Notes: generated by a model from the sequence alone, not told the origin. A DNA stretch of 64,000 bases from Shiraia sp. slf14 (GCA_000498155.1 AXZN01000024.1:558001-622000); one strand, 5' to 3'. Counted from the stretch's first letter, positions 46,526 to 56,806 are shown. Program-made: numbers and translations.

Positions 46526-48811
46526 CTACCCTAGCCACTTCCTAATCCACCTAACCAGATCTTTACAAGTTTGTACAGGAGACCTCTGCATCGCGATCAT
46601 ATAATTCGCGAACCCCACAAAGATCAGCACGCCTGTGAACACAGCGCCAGGGTACGGAGGGCGTACGAAATCCATGCTGAAGAAAGCTGTGGTGAAGAGC
46701 AGGGGGAATGCAACAAACTGTGCAGTTAAGATAGGTGTTGGGGAGGTGTATTTGGAGAGGAGAGGCTTACTACAGTCATCTGAGTGAGGATTTTCAAATC
46801 AGTGCCTTGCGATACGGCGGTTTTGGCTTGTCGGTTGGCTAGTTCTGCTTGTTCGTTTGCGGTCTCTGTTTGGTTGAGGTTGGAGACTGTGTGGAGCTGT
46901 TTTTGCCTTAACTTCAGGTCTTGGAAAGATGAATGTAGATTTTCTTACACTGTCCAGCTTAAACTTGAACCGCTCTCGTTGGGTCAATAATAATCTGCGT
47001 AATCGCGCGAGCTCAGAGATTTGTCGGATGATATTGTCGAGCAATTGAGGCCAGTTGAGCTTTTCAGGGGCGTGAATTGTGAATAGGGAGATTTGCGTTC
47101 GGTGGAAGACGTTCCACGCTTCTATAATGCTGCCGATGGAGTCTGCAAATGTCTGAATGGTGTTGATGACATCACTCAATGTCCTGGTAAGGGTTTGGTT
47201 TCCGTCATCGTGAAAGCGTCGTTTGGTGCTCTCTCTCTATCGAGATTGGTATTAGCTATCAAGTCAAGGATATGATACGGGAGATGAAACATAAAGGCAT
47301 TGGATAGCCATAGCCTTGGTCTTACATATTCTTTCATCCGCTTGTGAAATGTACCGATGAGCGCATGATACTCGTTCACAGCTTGCTCGAGTCGCCTTTC
47401 CAGTTTGAGGAGAAAATACTCCCGCGGGTCGTAACATGGGTATTTGAGACGTCGCCCACCCGCGAGCGGAGGATCAAGTTCATCTCGGACGTACGTTTTA
47501 TAGCTCTCTTCAGAACCATACCAGGTATCTACGAGAAAGATTTCCGTCCAGAACCATTCATCTGGGCCCCAGGAAAGGGAAGAGGTTTGAGCTTCGTAGT
47601 AGTACAGCTCCTCGCCATCCTTTGACTCTTGACGAAGAGGTAATGGCTCACTAAGGCGAAGTTGCTCACCTCGGATTGTTCTGGAGTCGTGTTTCACAGG
47701 CCCTTTGCGCATAGCATGATAACAAATGTGGAACTCGAAGAAGAAACCCCAGGTTAACTGTGTTGTTCAGATGACGAGGTACTGAATTCAGGAGAAGTAT
47801 ATGCGTACCGTTGATACGGAAATAATATCTTCTCTACCTAAGTATCTCTGAAGAAAGTCCCGTACTAGTTGGGTGGAACGCTTCGCGACTGTTGCAGCAA
47901 TAACAAGTGCGCCAGCGGGTGTGATGTTGGGAATAAATCTATTGGCAATTAATTCCGACGTTTGCACTGATGTGATCCTCGAATAAAACTAACATTGTCC
48001 GCTTTTCTGCTTTATGATTGCTTCGCTGTAATCAGTGAATAAAATCAGCGTCTTGAAAACATTGGATAAAGAACACTTGGACTCTTGATCTCACCTGATC
48101 TCCCAGCCTCGTGTACAAATCAGGTATATTTATCTCAGCAAAATACACACGGCATTGAGAACATGTTTGTCCTATCACTTTTGCGCATTTTGGATGTTTC
48201 TGGCGATCATCCAGGAGTGCTATGTCTCCGTTCTTGCAATTTGACTTGATATCTACACCTACGTAGCAAGGAGATGTAGATGATGGCGTGACCTTAACTT
48301 CATCGAGGAAGTCTTTCAATATTTGATTTTGACGCGGAATGGGTTTGTCAAAATCCTGGCGCTTGTGCGCCATGAACAGCTGCACAACTTCAACAGTGGT
48401 TTTCGACTGTAAACAAAGGCGTGAGTTGGGTCCATCTTCTGCGCCATGCTTAGTTTCGTCTCGACGAGTGAATTGCTCCCAGGGGTTATGGGGTCTGTTG
48501 AGATCGTAATGGGGCCGGACCAAATATTCCATTAGGGTAACTTTGTCATTAGAACAAGAGAGAGTTGAGCAGGATGGATGAATGTCATTGTTATTTGTGA
48601 ACGTGAGCCTGCTCTGGAGGGACAAGGCTGAGAATATGACAGAAATAGAACAGATAAGATCTGCATGAGGTGTGTAAGAGCTGGAAGGAATCTGAAGAAG
48701 TAACTGATGCACACCATTGGTTCGCTTACCAGCGGGTCGGGCAGCAGCAGATGAATCAACCTGGGTGCCTGGTCGAGCCGCATCTGACACCACCCCTCTA
48801 GAGTCATTCAT
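46526..48811 (-). CDS. CorA-like two-helix membrane protein, fungal-specific
   Basis: Eight exons on the minus strand join in frame: 48811-48730, 48627-48095, 48025-47994, 47938-47809, 47757-47326, 47236-46949, 46911-46771 and 46717-46526, 609 residues. The N-terminal half is soluble and of no known family. A long helical region (about residues 400-530) leads to a coiled coil (NLNQTETANEQAELANRQAK) and then two hydrophobic helices (VAFPLLFTTAFFSMDF and VFTGVLIFVGFANYMIAM). This resembles CorA magnesium channels, but the GMN signature is replaced by SMD, so ion transport is doubtful. Such CorA-like proteins are numerous in filamentous fungi. One exon is 32 nt and one intron 37 nt, both extreme here. 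The start codon overlaps that of the divergent gene, so one start may be wrong. Confidence 0.65.
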
Positions 48812-48857
48812 GTTGGTTCATGCTTTGAACATCGAAACTTCACGCCGCAAGGACAAC

Positions 48858-49241
48858 ATGCGGTTCTCAACATTTACAAATATGAAGTTTCGTACAGTAA
48901 GTGTCCGTTGGAGCTGCTTGTGACGTTACAATAATTAATCTGACTTCACCTATAGACGGCTCTCTCTTCTTCATGTTTGTCACAAGACTTCGTCAACCCA
49001 GCTCGACCCAAGGATAGCAGAACCCAACGATATGCAACTACCAACAATGGCGATTACGGAATCATAGAGCGCCCGACTGGCCCTGGATGGTTTTGTGTAA
49101 GAATTAATAGATCTTTTACTTAGCCAGACCTTAGATTAACACAGCCAGTGTAACTGTGGAGACGGTCCTTACAATATCAATGTCTCTCCAGTGTGTCCAA
49201 CTTGCGGCCATTCTGAATGTGGAAAGTGCTCAGTTGATTAA
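48858..49241 (+). CDS. Small Cys-rich zinc-ribbon-like fungal protein
   Basis: Exons 48858-48896, 48956-49096 and 49149-49241 give 90 residues. The end is Cys-rich: GWFCCNCGDGPYN, then CPTCGHSECGKC, a pattern typical of small fungal proteins found near signalling or incompatibility genes and likely to bind one or two zinc ions. An in-frame ATG at 48810 would add 16 residues but overlaps the start of the divergent CorA-like gene, so I chose the second ATG (MRFSTFTNMKFRT). Function unknown; a role beside its divergent neighbour is inference. Confidence 0.65.
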
Positions 49242-49461
49242 TGGCAACCGTAAAACTCCAGCCAATATCATGAGTTTGACGCGACATTGATGATGGAGGA
49301 GATTGTACGCAGGCGAGTCTCAGGTAGACATCTTTTCCGAGAGAAATGGAGTCACCAGCGACTCTTCACGCATTAATTCAAATCGGGGTTTCGAAGAAGG
49401 GAAGAAAGACCAGAGCTACACATACATTATTTGTACATATTGTTTTATTGTAACCAAGCGA

Positions 49462-50451
49462 CTAAGCTTTGCTTTCCTCTGATCCCTTTTCCTTCTCCTC
49501 CATATCCATTCTTCGCCCTTCGACAGTCAAGTACAAACTCCTGCTTGCGCCCTCAAGGGCGCCTGCAAGGCTGCCACCAATACCCTGGAGCATATGCACA
49601 AGTTGCGCTCGCAGGCCATCGATACCCCCGTCGATACCACCGACCCATTTGGTACCTTCAATGTCGAAAACTTTGCCTTCAACTCTAGCACCAAGCAACA
49701 TAAGCTTTTGTAGACCTTGCTGTACGGCTGGCTCGTAGTAATCCGGGTTCGCCTTGCGACTGGGCGCAGGAAAGTCACCCTTTGAGGGTGAGAGGATCGA
49801 AAGTACGGTCTTGAGATATTGTGGCGAAACAGATGGGAAAGCTACGACAGCAAGAGGGCCAGAAAGAATAGGCTCAAGCTCCAACTTCAGCTTCTTGTTG
49901 TTGGCAATCTCGTGGGCCCTTCGTGATAGGCCATGTGTGAAAACCTCATCTTCTGTTGTAGTGCTCGCTGATTCTGATTCGGGATTGAAAAACTCGACGA
50001 TCCGTAGCGCACTTGTGAAGATGTTGGTCTGGATGATTTGGAGTTTGATTTCTTCTCCGAGTGTTTCTTGCCCGTCCTTCGTCCTCGCAGCATCGAGTTT
50101 CCGCAGCGCGATCGCGAGTTCCCTCCGTATGCTCATCAATTCTACCGCCTTGATATTGTTATGTTGGAAGATCAGCATGAGAGGCGATGATCGTAATAGC
50201 GATTGATATTGACGGTGTAGTTGTGTTTTGCGGACTTCCGGTGGTTTATGAGAGGGAGGTTGTGTAGGCGGATATAACCGTATGGGAGCTGCTGCAGCTC
50301 GAACATTATCCTTAATATGAGGCGCCGGTGTAGTTGCTGAGACATTTGCTACCGATGCATAACTTGCGCGTGCAGCTATCGAGAGGGGAGTAGTGGCATG
50401 CGTGGTGCGTATGCAGAGTGCGCGGGGCCGTAAACGTAATCTTGGAGGCAT
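49462..50451 (-). CDS. mrpl11: Mitochondrial ribosomal protein uL10m (MrpL11 type)
   Basis: Large-subunit protein of the mitochondrial ribosome, 329 residues, single exon. The N-terminus (MPPRLRLRPRALCIRTTHAT) is Arg-rich without acidic residues, a mitochondrial presequence. The mature part has the L10 pattern: a conserved FQHNNIKAVELMSIRREL segment, then GPLAVVAFPSVSPQYLK, and KLMLLGARVEGKVFDIEG. The tail is acidic (MEEKEKGSEESK). It shares a 321-bp divergent promoter with the mitochondrial prolyl-tRNA synthetase gene. Confidence 0.85.
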   Translation of the reverse strand: MPPRLRLRPRALCIRTTHATTPLSIAARASYASVANVSATTPAPHIKDNVRAAAAPIRLYPPTQPPSHKPPEVRKTQLHRQYQSLLRSSPLMLIFQHNNIKAVELMSIRRELAIALRKLDAARTKDGQETLGEEIKLQIIQTNIFTSALRIVEFFNPESESASTTTEDEVFTHGLSRRAHEIANNKKLKLELEPILSGPLAVVAFPSVSPQYLKTVLSILSPSKGDFPAPSRKANPDYYEPAVQQGLQKLMLLGARVEGKVFDIEGTKWVGGIDGGIDGLRAQLVHMLQGIGGSLAGALEGASRSLYLTVEGRRMDMEEKEKGSEESKA

Positions 50452-50772
50452 GCTGATGATCGTTAGTATTATGAATCAAAATGCACGAACAAAAGGAACC
50501 TGGTATCACATACATGATGTGTGACTGCTGTGCAATTGAGTCTTGGTAAGTCGTCCAGAAATCTTTCGCTGGAATCTCAATGGCTAGATGGTCCGTGCGC
50601 AACATCATGGCCGCTCTTCTGCATCTGCATGTTTGTCAATTGCACCTAGCACAATCGTCACAGAATCTTTTCTTCCTTGTATAATCTCAGTAATCTCTGG
50701 AATTATTGTAAAGACTCCCAGTTGAATGACTAATGCCAGAACGCCGATGAGGGCGTATATTTGGAAAAGAGC
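50452..50772. promoter_or_regulatory. Bidirectional promoter for two mitochondrial translation genes
   Basis: Only 321 bp separate the start codons of the uL10m gene (minus) and the mitochondrial prolyl-tRNA synthetase gene (plus). Both act in mitochondrial protein synthesis, so shared regulation is likely. I cannot name a specific site. Confidence 0.55.
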
Positions 50773-52595
50773 ATGTCAACTATCGTTGTCTCGTGCAAGT
50801 CAACCATTGCGAGGCGTTGGGAATGCCAGATTCGTAACCGTAAGGAGTCTTATGGAAGCATAAGATTATTTAGATCTGAGTTCCTGACTCGATACAGACT
50901 GATACACGGAGCCGGCTGTCCAAGTTCTGGGCTCCAACTGGAGGCATCTCACCCCAAGATGGAGATCATGGTAAATTTCAGAACCAATGATCTTTGAAAC
51001 TCTCTTACGTGATCTCAGATGAATCACATGCTCTTCTTGTGAGAGGTGGTTTTCTCCGCCAGGTACTATTGAAATATCCTTAGTACATCCTTTACATGCT
51101 CATCACGTGTCAGGCCCATTCAGGAGTCTTTCATCTCCTTCCACTTGGCCTTCGAGTACAAAACAAACTTGAGGCTCTGATAGATAAGCACATGCAATCT
51201 ATCGGGGCCTCAAAAACCTCACTTTCGTCCATCACTACAGAAACACTCTGGCGTCAGTCAGGGCGTTACGATGCGAACTCAGAACTCTTAAGAATAAACG
51301 ACCGCCGTGAATCGGGGTTTTTATTGTCGCCAACTCACGAAGAAGAAATTACCTCTCTTGTGGCCGGTATAGTTCACTCTTACAAAGATCTCCCTCTCCG
51401 CCTTTATCAAATCGGTCGCAAGTACCGTGACGAACGACGGCCACGTCAAGGTCTTCTACGAGCGAAAGAGTTCATGATGAAAGATCTTTACACTTTCGAT
51501 CATTCCCATGATACCGCTTTAGAGACATATGCAGCAGTTCGCCAAGCCTATACTAATCTCTTCGACGAACTCAAATTACCCTATCTCGTCGCTGATGCAG
51601 ACTCAGGGAATATGGGTGGGAAATTAAGTCATGAATATCACTTCGTCTCGCCCAAGGGTGAGGACAATGTATGGTCCTGCAACACATGCGAATATGTCGC
51701 AAATGAAGAGTTAGTCGAAAAGAGAGCAGAAACGCCATCCTCAACGCCAGAAACATCACCACTTAGCTTTACTGGCATAAGCACCGATCGCAAAGCGCGA
51801 ATCCAAATCATCGTCCCTCGCCCATCAGAGCTATCAGAAAACGATAGCCCATCTTGGGATCGAGTAGGAGATTTTGTGAACTTGCATGCTGTGAAAAAGG
51901 CCCTTCCTGATTCCGTCAGCCTCGATACAGGCATCGAAGCTGCTTCTCTCTCAGCGCTCTCATCCTCCCTTCCTGCTTCCACCGAGACAATTCAAGTAAT
52001 TGACCGCGCAATCAACCTCGAAGATCCCTCAACAATCGATATCACAGCCACCCACCGCGGCGCTCACTGTGCCCGCTGCTCGAGCGGTACACTCGATGTC
52101 CAGAAAGCAATTGAAGTAGCCCATACCTTCCACCTCGGAACACGCTATTCGACACCGTTAAACGCACTCGTCGCAACACCAACTTCTTCCACAAAACAAC
52201 CTCTCCAAATGGGCTGTCATGGCATCGGTGTCTCCCGCCTCATAGGCGCCATCGCATCCCTGCTTTACACACCCTCAGGGCTCAATTGGCCACGCGTAAT
52301 CGCGCCATACGAAGTAGCTATCGTGCCAGCACCGCAAACAAGTGAGACTGACGCGCAAGAGGTGTACGATATGCTGGGTGCGCATGATGTCGTGTTAGAT
52401 GATAGATCAGGCAAAAACCTAGGCTGGAAAATGAAAGATGCAGATTTAATCGGGTACCCAATCGTCGTAATACTGGGCAGGAGCTGGGCTGAAAGGCGGG
52501 AAGTCGAACTGCAATGTCGAAGATTAGGAGTCAAAAAGGACGTCAAAGTGGAAGAAGTGAAAAGTGAAGTGGCCGCATTACTGGAAAGACTGTAA
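50773..52595 (+). CDS. AIM10: Mitochondrial prolyl-tRNA synthetase
   Basis: Class II synthetase charging mitochondrial tRNA-Pro. Exons: 50773 to 50839 (or 50833), 50881-50970, 51019-51062 and 51114-52595, about 560 residues. Exon 1 (MSTIVVSCKSTIARRWECQI) looks like a mitochondrial presequence; its donor is uncertain between two GT sites of the same phase. Exon 2 gives RLSKFWAPTGG and exon 3 ESHALLVRGGFLRQ, both conserved in the family and missed if the frame is started at 51096. Motif 2 is in YRDERRPRQGLLRAKEFMMK and motif 3 in GCHGIGVSRLIGAI. A C-terminal anticodon-binding domain follows (YEVAIVPAP onward). A bacterial-type insertion is reduced to about 150 residues. Confidence 0.9.
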
Positions 52596-52852
52596 TGCAA
52601 ATCCAGAGGAGTCACTCGAAGAAAACGCGTAGTACACCCATATGTATGCATAATTGTACAACAATACATAGCCCACTTTCACTTCTCACTCACTTCCCAA
52701 CCAACCACAAAAAGTGACTGCCTAACTCCCCCATTTCACTCCTCTCCATACGTCACTCCCGCTCCTCCTCCCCTTCCCTTCCCCCCATGCCTACCTCTAC
52801 GCCTATATAACCCCCCCAACCCCCAACTCCCTCATCAATACAATCCACGCTC
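52596..52852 (+). promoter_or_regulatory. 3' flank and C-rich region with TATA element
   Basis: The first 150 nt is the synthetase 3' UTR. Very C-rich from 52720 onward (CTCCTCCCCTTCCC). A TATATAA lies at 52804-52810, about 45 bp before the tRNA-like 5' half. Confidence 0.4.
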
Positions 52853-53037
52853 TCCCCCATGGTTCAGTGGGCACCACACATCCCCTTTGCCCTCCCCTCC
52901 CCGCACCACCCCTCACACCCCCTCCTTGCCCACTCACACCCGCAGGTATGGGAGGATACCGACGATGTGGTGGGGACTACCAAACCGTAGCACTTTGAAT
53001 TCTAGGGACGCCTAGGGTTCGAGTCTCGGTGGGGTCT
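52853..53037 (+). pseudogene. tRNA-Gln(TTG)-like locus with a 110-nt insertion
   Basis: The 3' half (about 52988-53037) has an anticodon arm with loop CTTTGAA (anticodon TTG at 52995-52997), a GGACGCC variable region, a B box (GGGTTCGAGTC) and an acceptor strand TGGGGTC. A matching 5' half (CCCCCATGGTTCAGTGGG, perfect A box TGGTTCAGTGG) lies at 52854-52871. Five of seven acceptor pairs form. About 110 nt separate the D-arm from the anticodon stem, not the normal intron site, and the T-stem has mismatches. A T-run (53068-53090) could be a Pol III terminator. It is either a broken tRNA gene or an unusual one. Confidence 0.4.
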
Positions 53038-53965
53038 CGGGGGTATCCGCCACTTGGGGGATTGAGCTTCTTTTTTGTCCGGTTTTTTTTTGCTATTGGT
53101 TGGGGTGGGGCGTTGCGAGCGCGGTTGCTGTTTTTGAGGGGGGAGGCCGTTTGTTTGTTTGGAGTGGTGAGTGGCACGGACGGGTGGGTGGGAGTGAATG
53201 TGGAAATTTTGGTTCCTTTGAGTGGAGAGGGGAGAGATGGGGTTGTGCTTGCTTTACTGAGGTTGTTTAGTTAGGAATTGGTGTGGGTAGTATGTTATCA
53301 AAGGCCTTGTGATCAATGTGCTGTGAGATTTGTGTTGTTGTGTTTAGTATATCACTACATCACTTCATGTTTACCTCACTACAACGTAAAGTCCAGACAC
53401 ATCACCACAACAAGCAATCAATCACAGAAGACTCTTCGTTTTTTAAATTCATTTTCATTTGAGAGGTTTTACGATTCTAATGTAGAGAATCCTAATAGGG
53501 TATCATGAGGGCGGGCAACTTCCCAATCCCGCGCAAACGTTTATATGCACAACTTTAACAGAAATAATAAAAAAGCCACACCCACCTTTCAGCGTTCAGC
53601 TCATCATCCGTTAAAAGGTACACAGGAAGAGAGATCTGAAAGCAGCAAAACAGTAACAAACCCCAAACTAAACACACACACGCATCCAAAAACCTTCCAA
53701 TGTTCCTCGGTAATAAACTCTCCATGTTCTCCTCCCCATTCATATGTATAGCAAGAAGGTAGCAAGATGATAAAAAGTTGTGTCGTCATGCCCACTCCCG
53801 CTTCGTATTATGCCAAATAAAATAAACTAACGTGGTGGCCCTCCAGCTGGGCCGTACACCGCCGTTGCTGTCGTAATCCGTTTTGTGTGATAATGGTAAA
53901 CGCCGGCTCCATGAAATCCAGAATTGATGCTGTTGGGAAGTATTCTTCTTGTTCTGCGGCCGTTG
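53038..53965. other. Intergenic region
   Basis: T-runs at 53068-53090, then A/T-rich sequence with no supported gene. At 53820-53960, on the minus strand, a second open frame (HGAGVYHYHTKRITTATAVY, GPAGGPPR, stop at 53830) could be an alternative C-terminus of med19. Confidence 0.35.
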
Positions 53966-55168
53966 CTATCGTCGTGCGCCGCCTACTTCGACTGAGTGTG
54001 ATGTTCTTTCAAATTGTAATTTGCGCCTCTTGGCTGCATTCCCTGGCGCATTGTCCTCTCCGCCTGTTGAATCTGCTGCAAAGTCGTCTCCATAGCCTTC
54101 GCCATAACCTTGGAATGCAGAGTCTGTATAATGCCGTTTCGATCCCGTTCTTTCCGGTCTGATTGCCCCTCGGCCTCCTGCCGAATTGCCAGGAGTGGGT
54201 GCGGCTGATGCAAGTGGAGTTGCGCGATGTGGTGGCCCGTCTTGTGGTTTGGGTTTTACGACGTCGTCTGTGCCAATATACGTCCGGTATCGTGTGGCAT
54301 CGGCAGTGGGCAGTGAGCCAGGGGCCATACCTGCGAATGCGTTGTCGAGGAGACTGTTGAATGACGAGTCTAATGCAGTCAAATCAGCAGTCAAGGCCTT
54401 CCCCATCTCTTTCCCTTGCACTTTCATCGCGTCCCATTGGTCTTGCGGACAACTCATGGGCATGCTGAACACGTTTTCCATCTTGACAGCCTTTGGTTTA
54501 CCCGCGATCTGCATTTGCTTGATATGGCCTTCATATGATTTGCGAAGTTTGTTGATTTTCTCCCCTGTAATGGGGTCCGTTCGTGCGACGGACCTAGCCA
54601 GAGGTTCCAAGCTATAGAGCCGGAAAAGATTTTGCGAGCTGTGCGGTCTGGAGACCTCGCATTTAGACTCAGCAGTTCGGTACAAGAGGTCGCCTTTGAT
54701 GCCCTCTGCTGCTCTTAGTCCACCTCTTTCTGAAAACTCTAGTCTTGGTTGCCGGTTGTGATTGGATGATCTGTGACCGGCTGAGCGTGATGCATCAGCC
54801 TGGGCGCCATCGTCCATCATGGCATCTCCGTCGCTATCGAAATTGGCACTTGAGAAGACGCCAGTGGTGCTTGTTGGGGTGGGAATTGGGTATGGATTGG
54901 GTGCCGAGCTGGCCGACTGCGAGAGAGATTGGGACATTTGCGTCGCGGCGGGCGAACTCTTGTCTCCGGAGACAGTGGCGGGAATCATGGCAGGGCCTCC
55001 ATTGGCCTGCGAATTCATCGAAGGATAGGGTGGAGAGGTGGGAGTGCGCGGGTGGTGGGCTGGCGTCTTTGTGTGGCTCTTGGCAGCGACTACGTCAAAG
55101 GGCGGAGAAGCTGGGGAGAAACGTCCTTTCGAGTCCAGTCGCTGGCGTTTGGCGCTGTGCTCCGACAT
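53966..55168 (-). CDS. med19: Mediator subunit 19 (Rox3)
   Basis: Head-module-associated subunit of the Mediator complex, linking regulators to RNA polymerase II. Single exon, 400 residues. The N-terminal 140 residues are Ser/Pro-rich and disordered. The Rox3 core follows: LFRLYSLEPLARSVARTDP (about 180-200), TGEKINKLRKSYEGHIKQMQ and WDAMKVQGKEMGKALTADL. The tail has KRHYTDSAFQGYGEGYGDDF, AKRRKLQFERTSHSVEVGG. The last residues are uncertain because a family-like Gly/Tyr-rich end lies in another frame just downstream. Divergent from rad10 with 510 bp between starts. Confidence 0.9.
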   Translation of the reverse strand: MSEHSAKRQRLDSKGRFSPASPPFDVVAAKSHTKTPAHHPRTPTSPPYPSMNSQANGGPAMIPATVSGDKSSPAATQMSQSLSQSASSAPNPYPIPTPTSTTGVFSSANFDSDGDAMMDDGAQADASRSAGHRSSNHNRQPRLEFSERGGLRAAEGIKGDLLYRTAESKCEVSRPHSSQNLFRLYSLEPLARSVARTDPITGEKINKLRKSYEGHIKQMQIAGKPKAVKMENVFSMPMSCPQDQWDAMKVQGKEMGKALTADLTALDSSFNSLLDNAFAGMAPGSLPTADATRYRTYIGTDDVVKPKPQDGPPHRATPLASAAPTPGNSAGGRGAIRPERTGSKRHYTDSAFQGYGEGYGDDFAADSTGGEDNAPGNAAKRRKLQFERTSHSVEVGGARR

Positions 55169-55678
55169 GAATCCTGCGCTGCCGGGCAGAATGGAGGGCT
55201 CGCAGGAGGGAGGCTCGCAGGCGGGCAGCAGGGGAGCAAAGGGTGGGCGACAGCTGGGAATGAGGCGCTTGGCAGCGTTCGGCGCGGATCGACCGCGGCA
55301 AAGTGAGAGAGGGCAGCTCGACTAGAGGGAGCGCATGCGAACAGGCGGCAGGAGTCTCACGGGAGATGCAGGGCGTTGGGGCGGAGGGTGCTGGCGGGAG
55401 GGGGTGGGTTGTGGGGATGTCGTGAGAAACGAGACTGCTGGAGAAGTGTAGCGGACGGGTCGTCGTTGCATGGGCATCGGCGCTCGCACGAAGCCAAGTC
55501 ACGTGAGCCGGTCAAAGCGGGCATCTGAGACCGACGCTTTTATTAGTCCAGCCAGGGTTGTTACAGACGCGACGGCCAGGCGAACCAGGCCCAGCAATCC
55601 CAGAACGAACCATTGTGTGCCCTGGTGCCCTCATGCCCGCCGCATCCTCGCCGCTATCATCGACTTTGCGCGGGCAGG
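55169..55678. promoter_or_regulatory. Divergent promoter, med19 and rad10
   Basis: A 510-bp GC-rich spacer between divergent start codons. Open frames in it on the minus strand are upstream extensions of noncoding sequence. No other gene. Confidence 0.4.
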
Positions 55679-56806
55679 ATGGCTGACCGCATTCCTCGCG
55701 CCGCCACGTCCGCCCCAAATGTGCCTGCGCCGGTGTCTGCCCCCGCTCAACCTGATGCGTCAGCCACTGCCAGCGCGCAAAAGGTACAACAACCCAAGCC
55801 CGTAGCCTTGCCGTCCAGGTCTGGCCCTAGCTCTATCCTGGTCTCGCCTCGCCAAAAAGGGAACCCCATTCTGAACAGTGTTCGCTCAGTTGCTTGGGAA
55901 TACTCTGATATTCCAGCTGACTATGTCGTTGGTGCTACAACATGCTGCCTGTTCCTCTCCCTGAAATACCATCGCTTGCATCCAGAATATATTTATAATC
56001 GCATTCGCGATCTGAAGGGACAATACAATCTACGTATATTGCTCACCATGGTCGATATCGAAAATCACGAGGAGCCCCTACGCGAGCTGTCCAAGACGTC
56101 ACTAGTCAATAACGTGACCGTCATGCTGTGCTGGAGTGCACAAGAAGCAGGCCGTTACTTGGAACTGTTCAAGACTTTTGAAAATGCTGCACCTACAAGC
56201 ATCCGCGCACAGCAGTCCCAAAGCTATTCTGAAAAGATGGTAGAGTTCATCACTGTGCCTCGCAGTGTCAACAAAACGGACGCAGTAGGTTTAGTATCCA
56301 ATTTTGGAAGCATTCGCACTGCCATAAACGCTGGCCCAGAAGAGATAGGATTGATTGCTGGATGGGGAGAGAAGAAAGTCCAACGCTGGTGTAATGCTGT
56401 CAGAGAACCTTTCAGATTGCAAAGAGGAGCACGAGCAGCCGTAAGTCGTGAAGAAACTCGAGCCACTATTTCGAGAGATGCATCTATGGCCGATGGCGAA
56501 AATACAATGCCAGCAGAAGCTCAGGACGAGGCTGAGGCTGTTGCACTTGCAAACTTGCTGGAAGCAGAGCAACAAGCCAGTGAGTTAGAGCAAACTGTGC
56601 CACCTAAACTCACTGGGCCGGACGCAGATAAGCGACCTGACCATCGCCTAGCGGAGACGGTGACAGGCCACGGGCTCTTGGATGAGAGGCAAGCATCATT
56701 GTCTGTAACCGAGACTGCTACATCTAAGCCAGCAAAACGAAAGCAGGCGGAGGAAGAACTGAGTGAGGGTGTAATGGCAGCACTCAGTAAGCTACGCAAG
56801 CAGTAG
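55679..56806 (+). CDS. rad10: DNA repair protein Rad10/ERCC1 (Swi10)
   Basis: Non-catalytic partner of the XPF/Rad1 nuclease in nucleotide-excision and crosslink repair. Single exon, 375 residues, start MADRIPRAATSAP at the first ATG. The central domain begins NPILNSVRSVAWEYSDIPAD (about residues 62-81) and includes CCLFLSLKYHRLHPEYIYNR and LRILLTMVDIENHEEPLREL. The helix-hairpin-helix pair that binds XPF is at about 200-245 (DAVGLVSNFGSIRTAI, EEIGLIAGWGEKKVQRW). The C-terminal 120 residues are acidic and disordered and end in KPAKRKQAEEEL, a likely nuclear signal. Complete and confident. Confidence 0.95.
   Translation: MADRIPRAATSAPNVPAPVSAPAQPDASATASAQKVQQPKPVALPSRSGPSSILVSPRQKGNPILNSVRSVAWEYSDIPADYVVGATTCCLFLSLKYHRLHPEYIYNRIRDLKGQYNLRILLTMVDIENHEEPLRELSKTSLVNNVTVMLCWSAQEAGRYLELFKTFENAAPTSIRAQQSQSYSEKMVEFITVPRSVNKTDAVGLVSNFGSIRTAINAGPEEIGLIAGWGEKKVQRWCNAVREPFRLQRGARAAVSREETRATISRDASMADGENTMPAEAQDEAEAVALANLLEAEQQASELEQTVPPKLTGPDADKRPDHRLAETVTGHGLLDERQASLSVTETATSKPAKRKQAEEELSEGVMAALSKLRKQ

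Noticed and set aside
51096..51113. ATG at 51096 as start of the prolyl-tRNA synthetase
   Set aside because: It lies inside an intron; upstream exons encode conserved family residues in phase.
52954..53048. Pair GGATACC and GGTATCC as acceptor stem of a tRNA
   Set aside because: The span of 95 nt does not fit the arms inside, and the B box is placed wrongly; the alternative reading with the TGGGGTC end is better.
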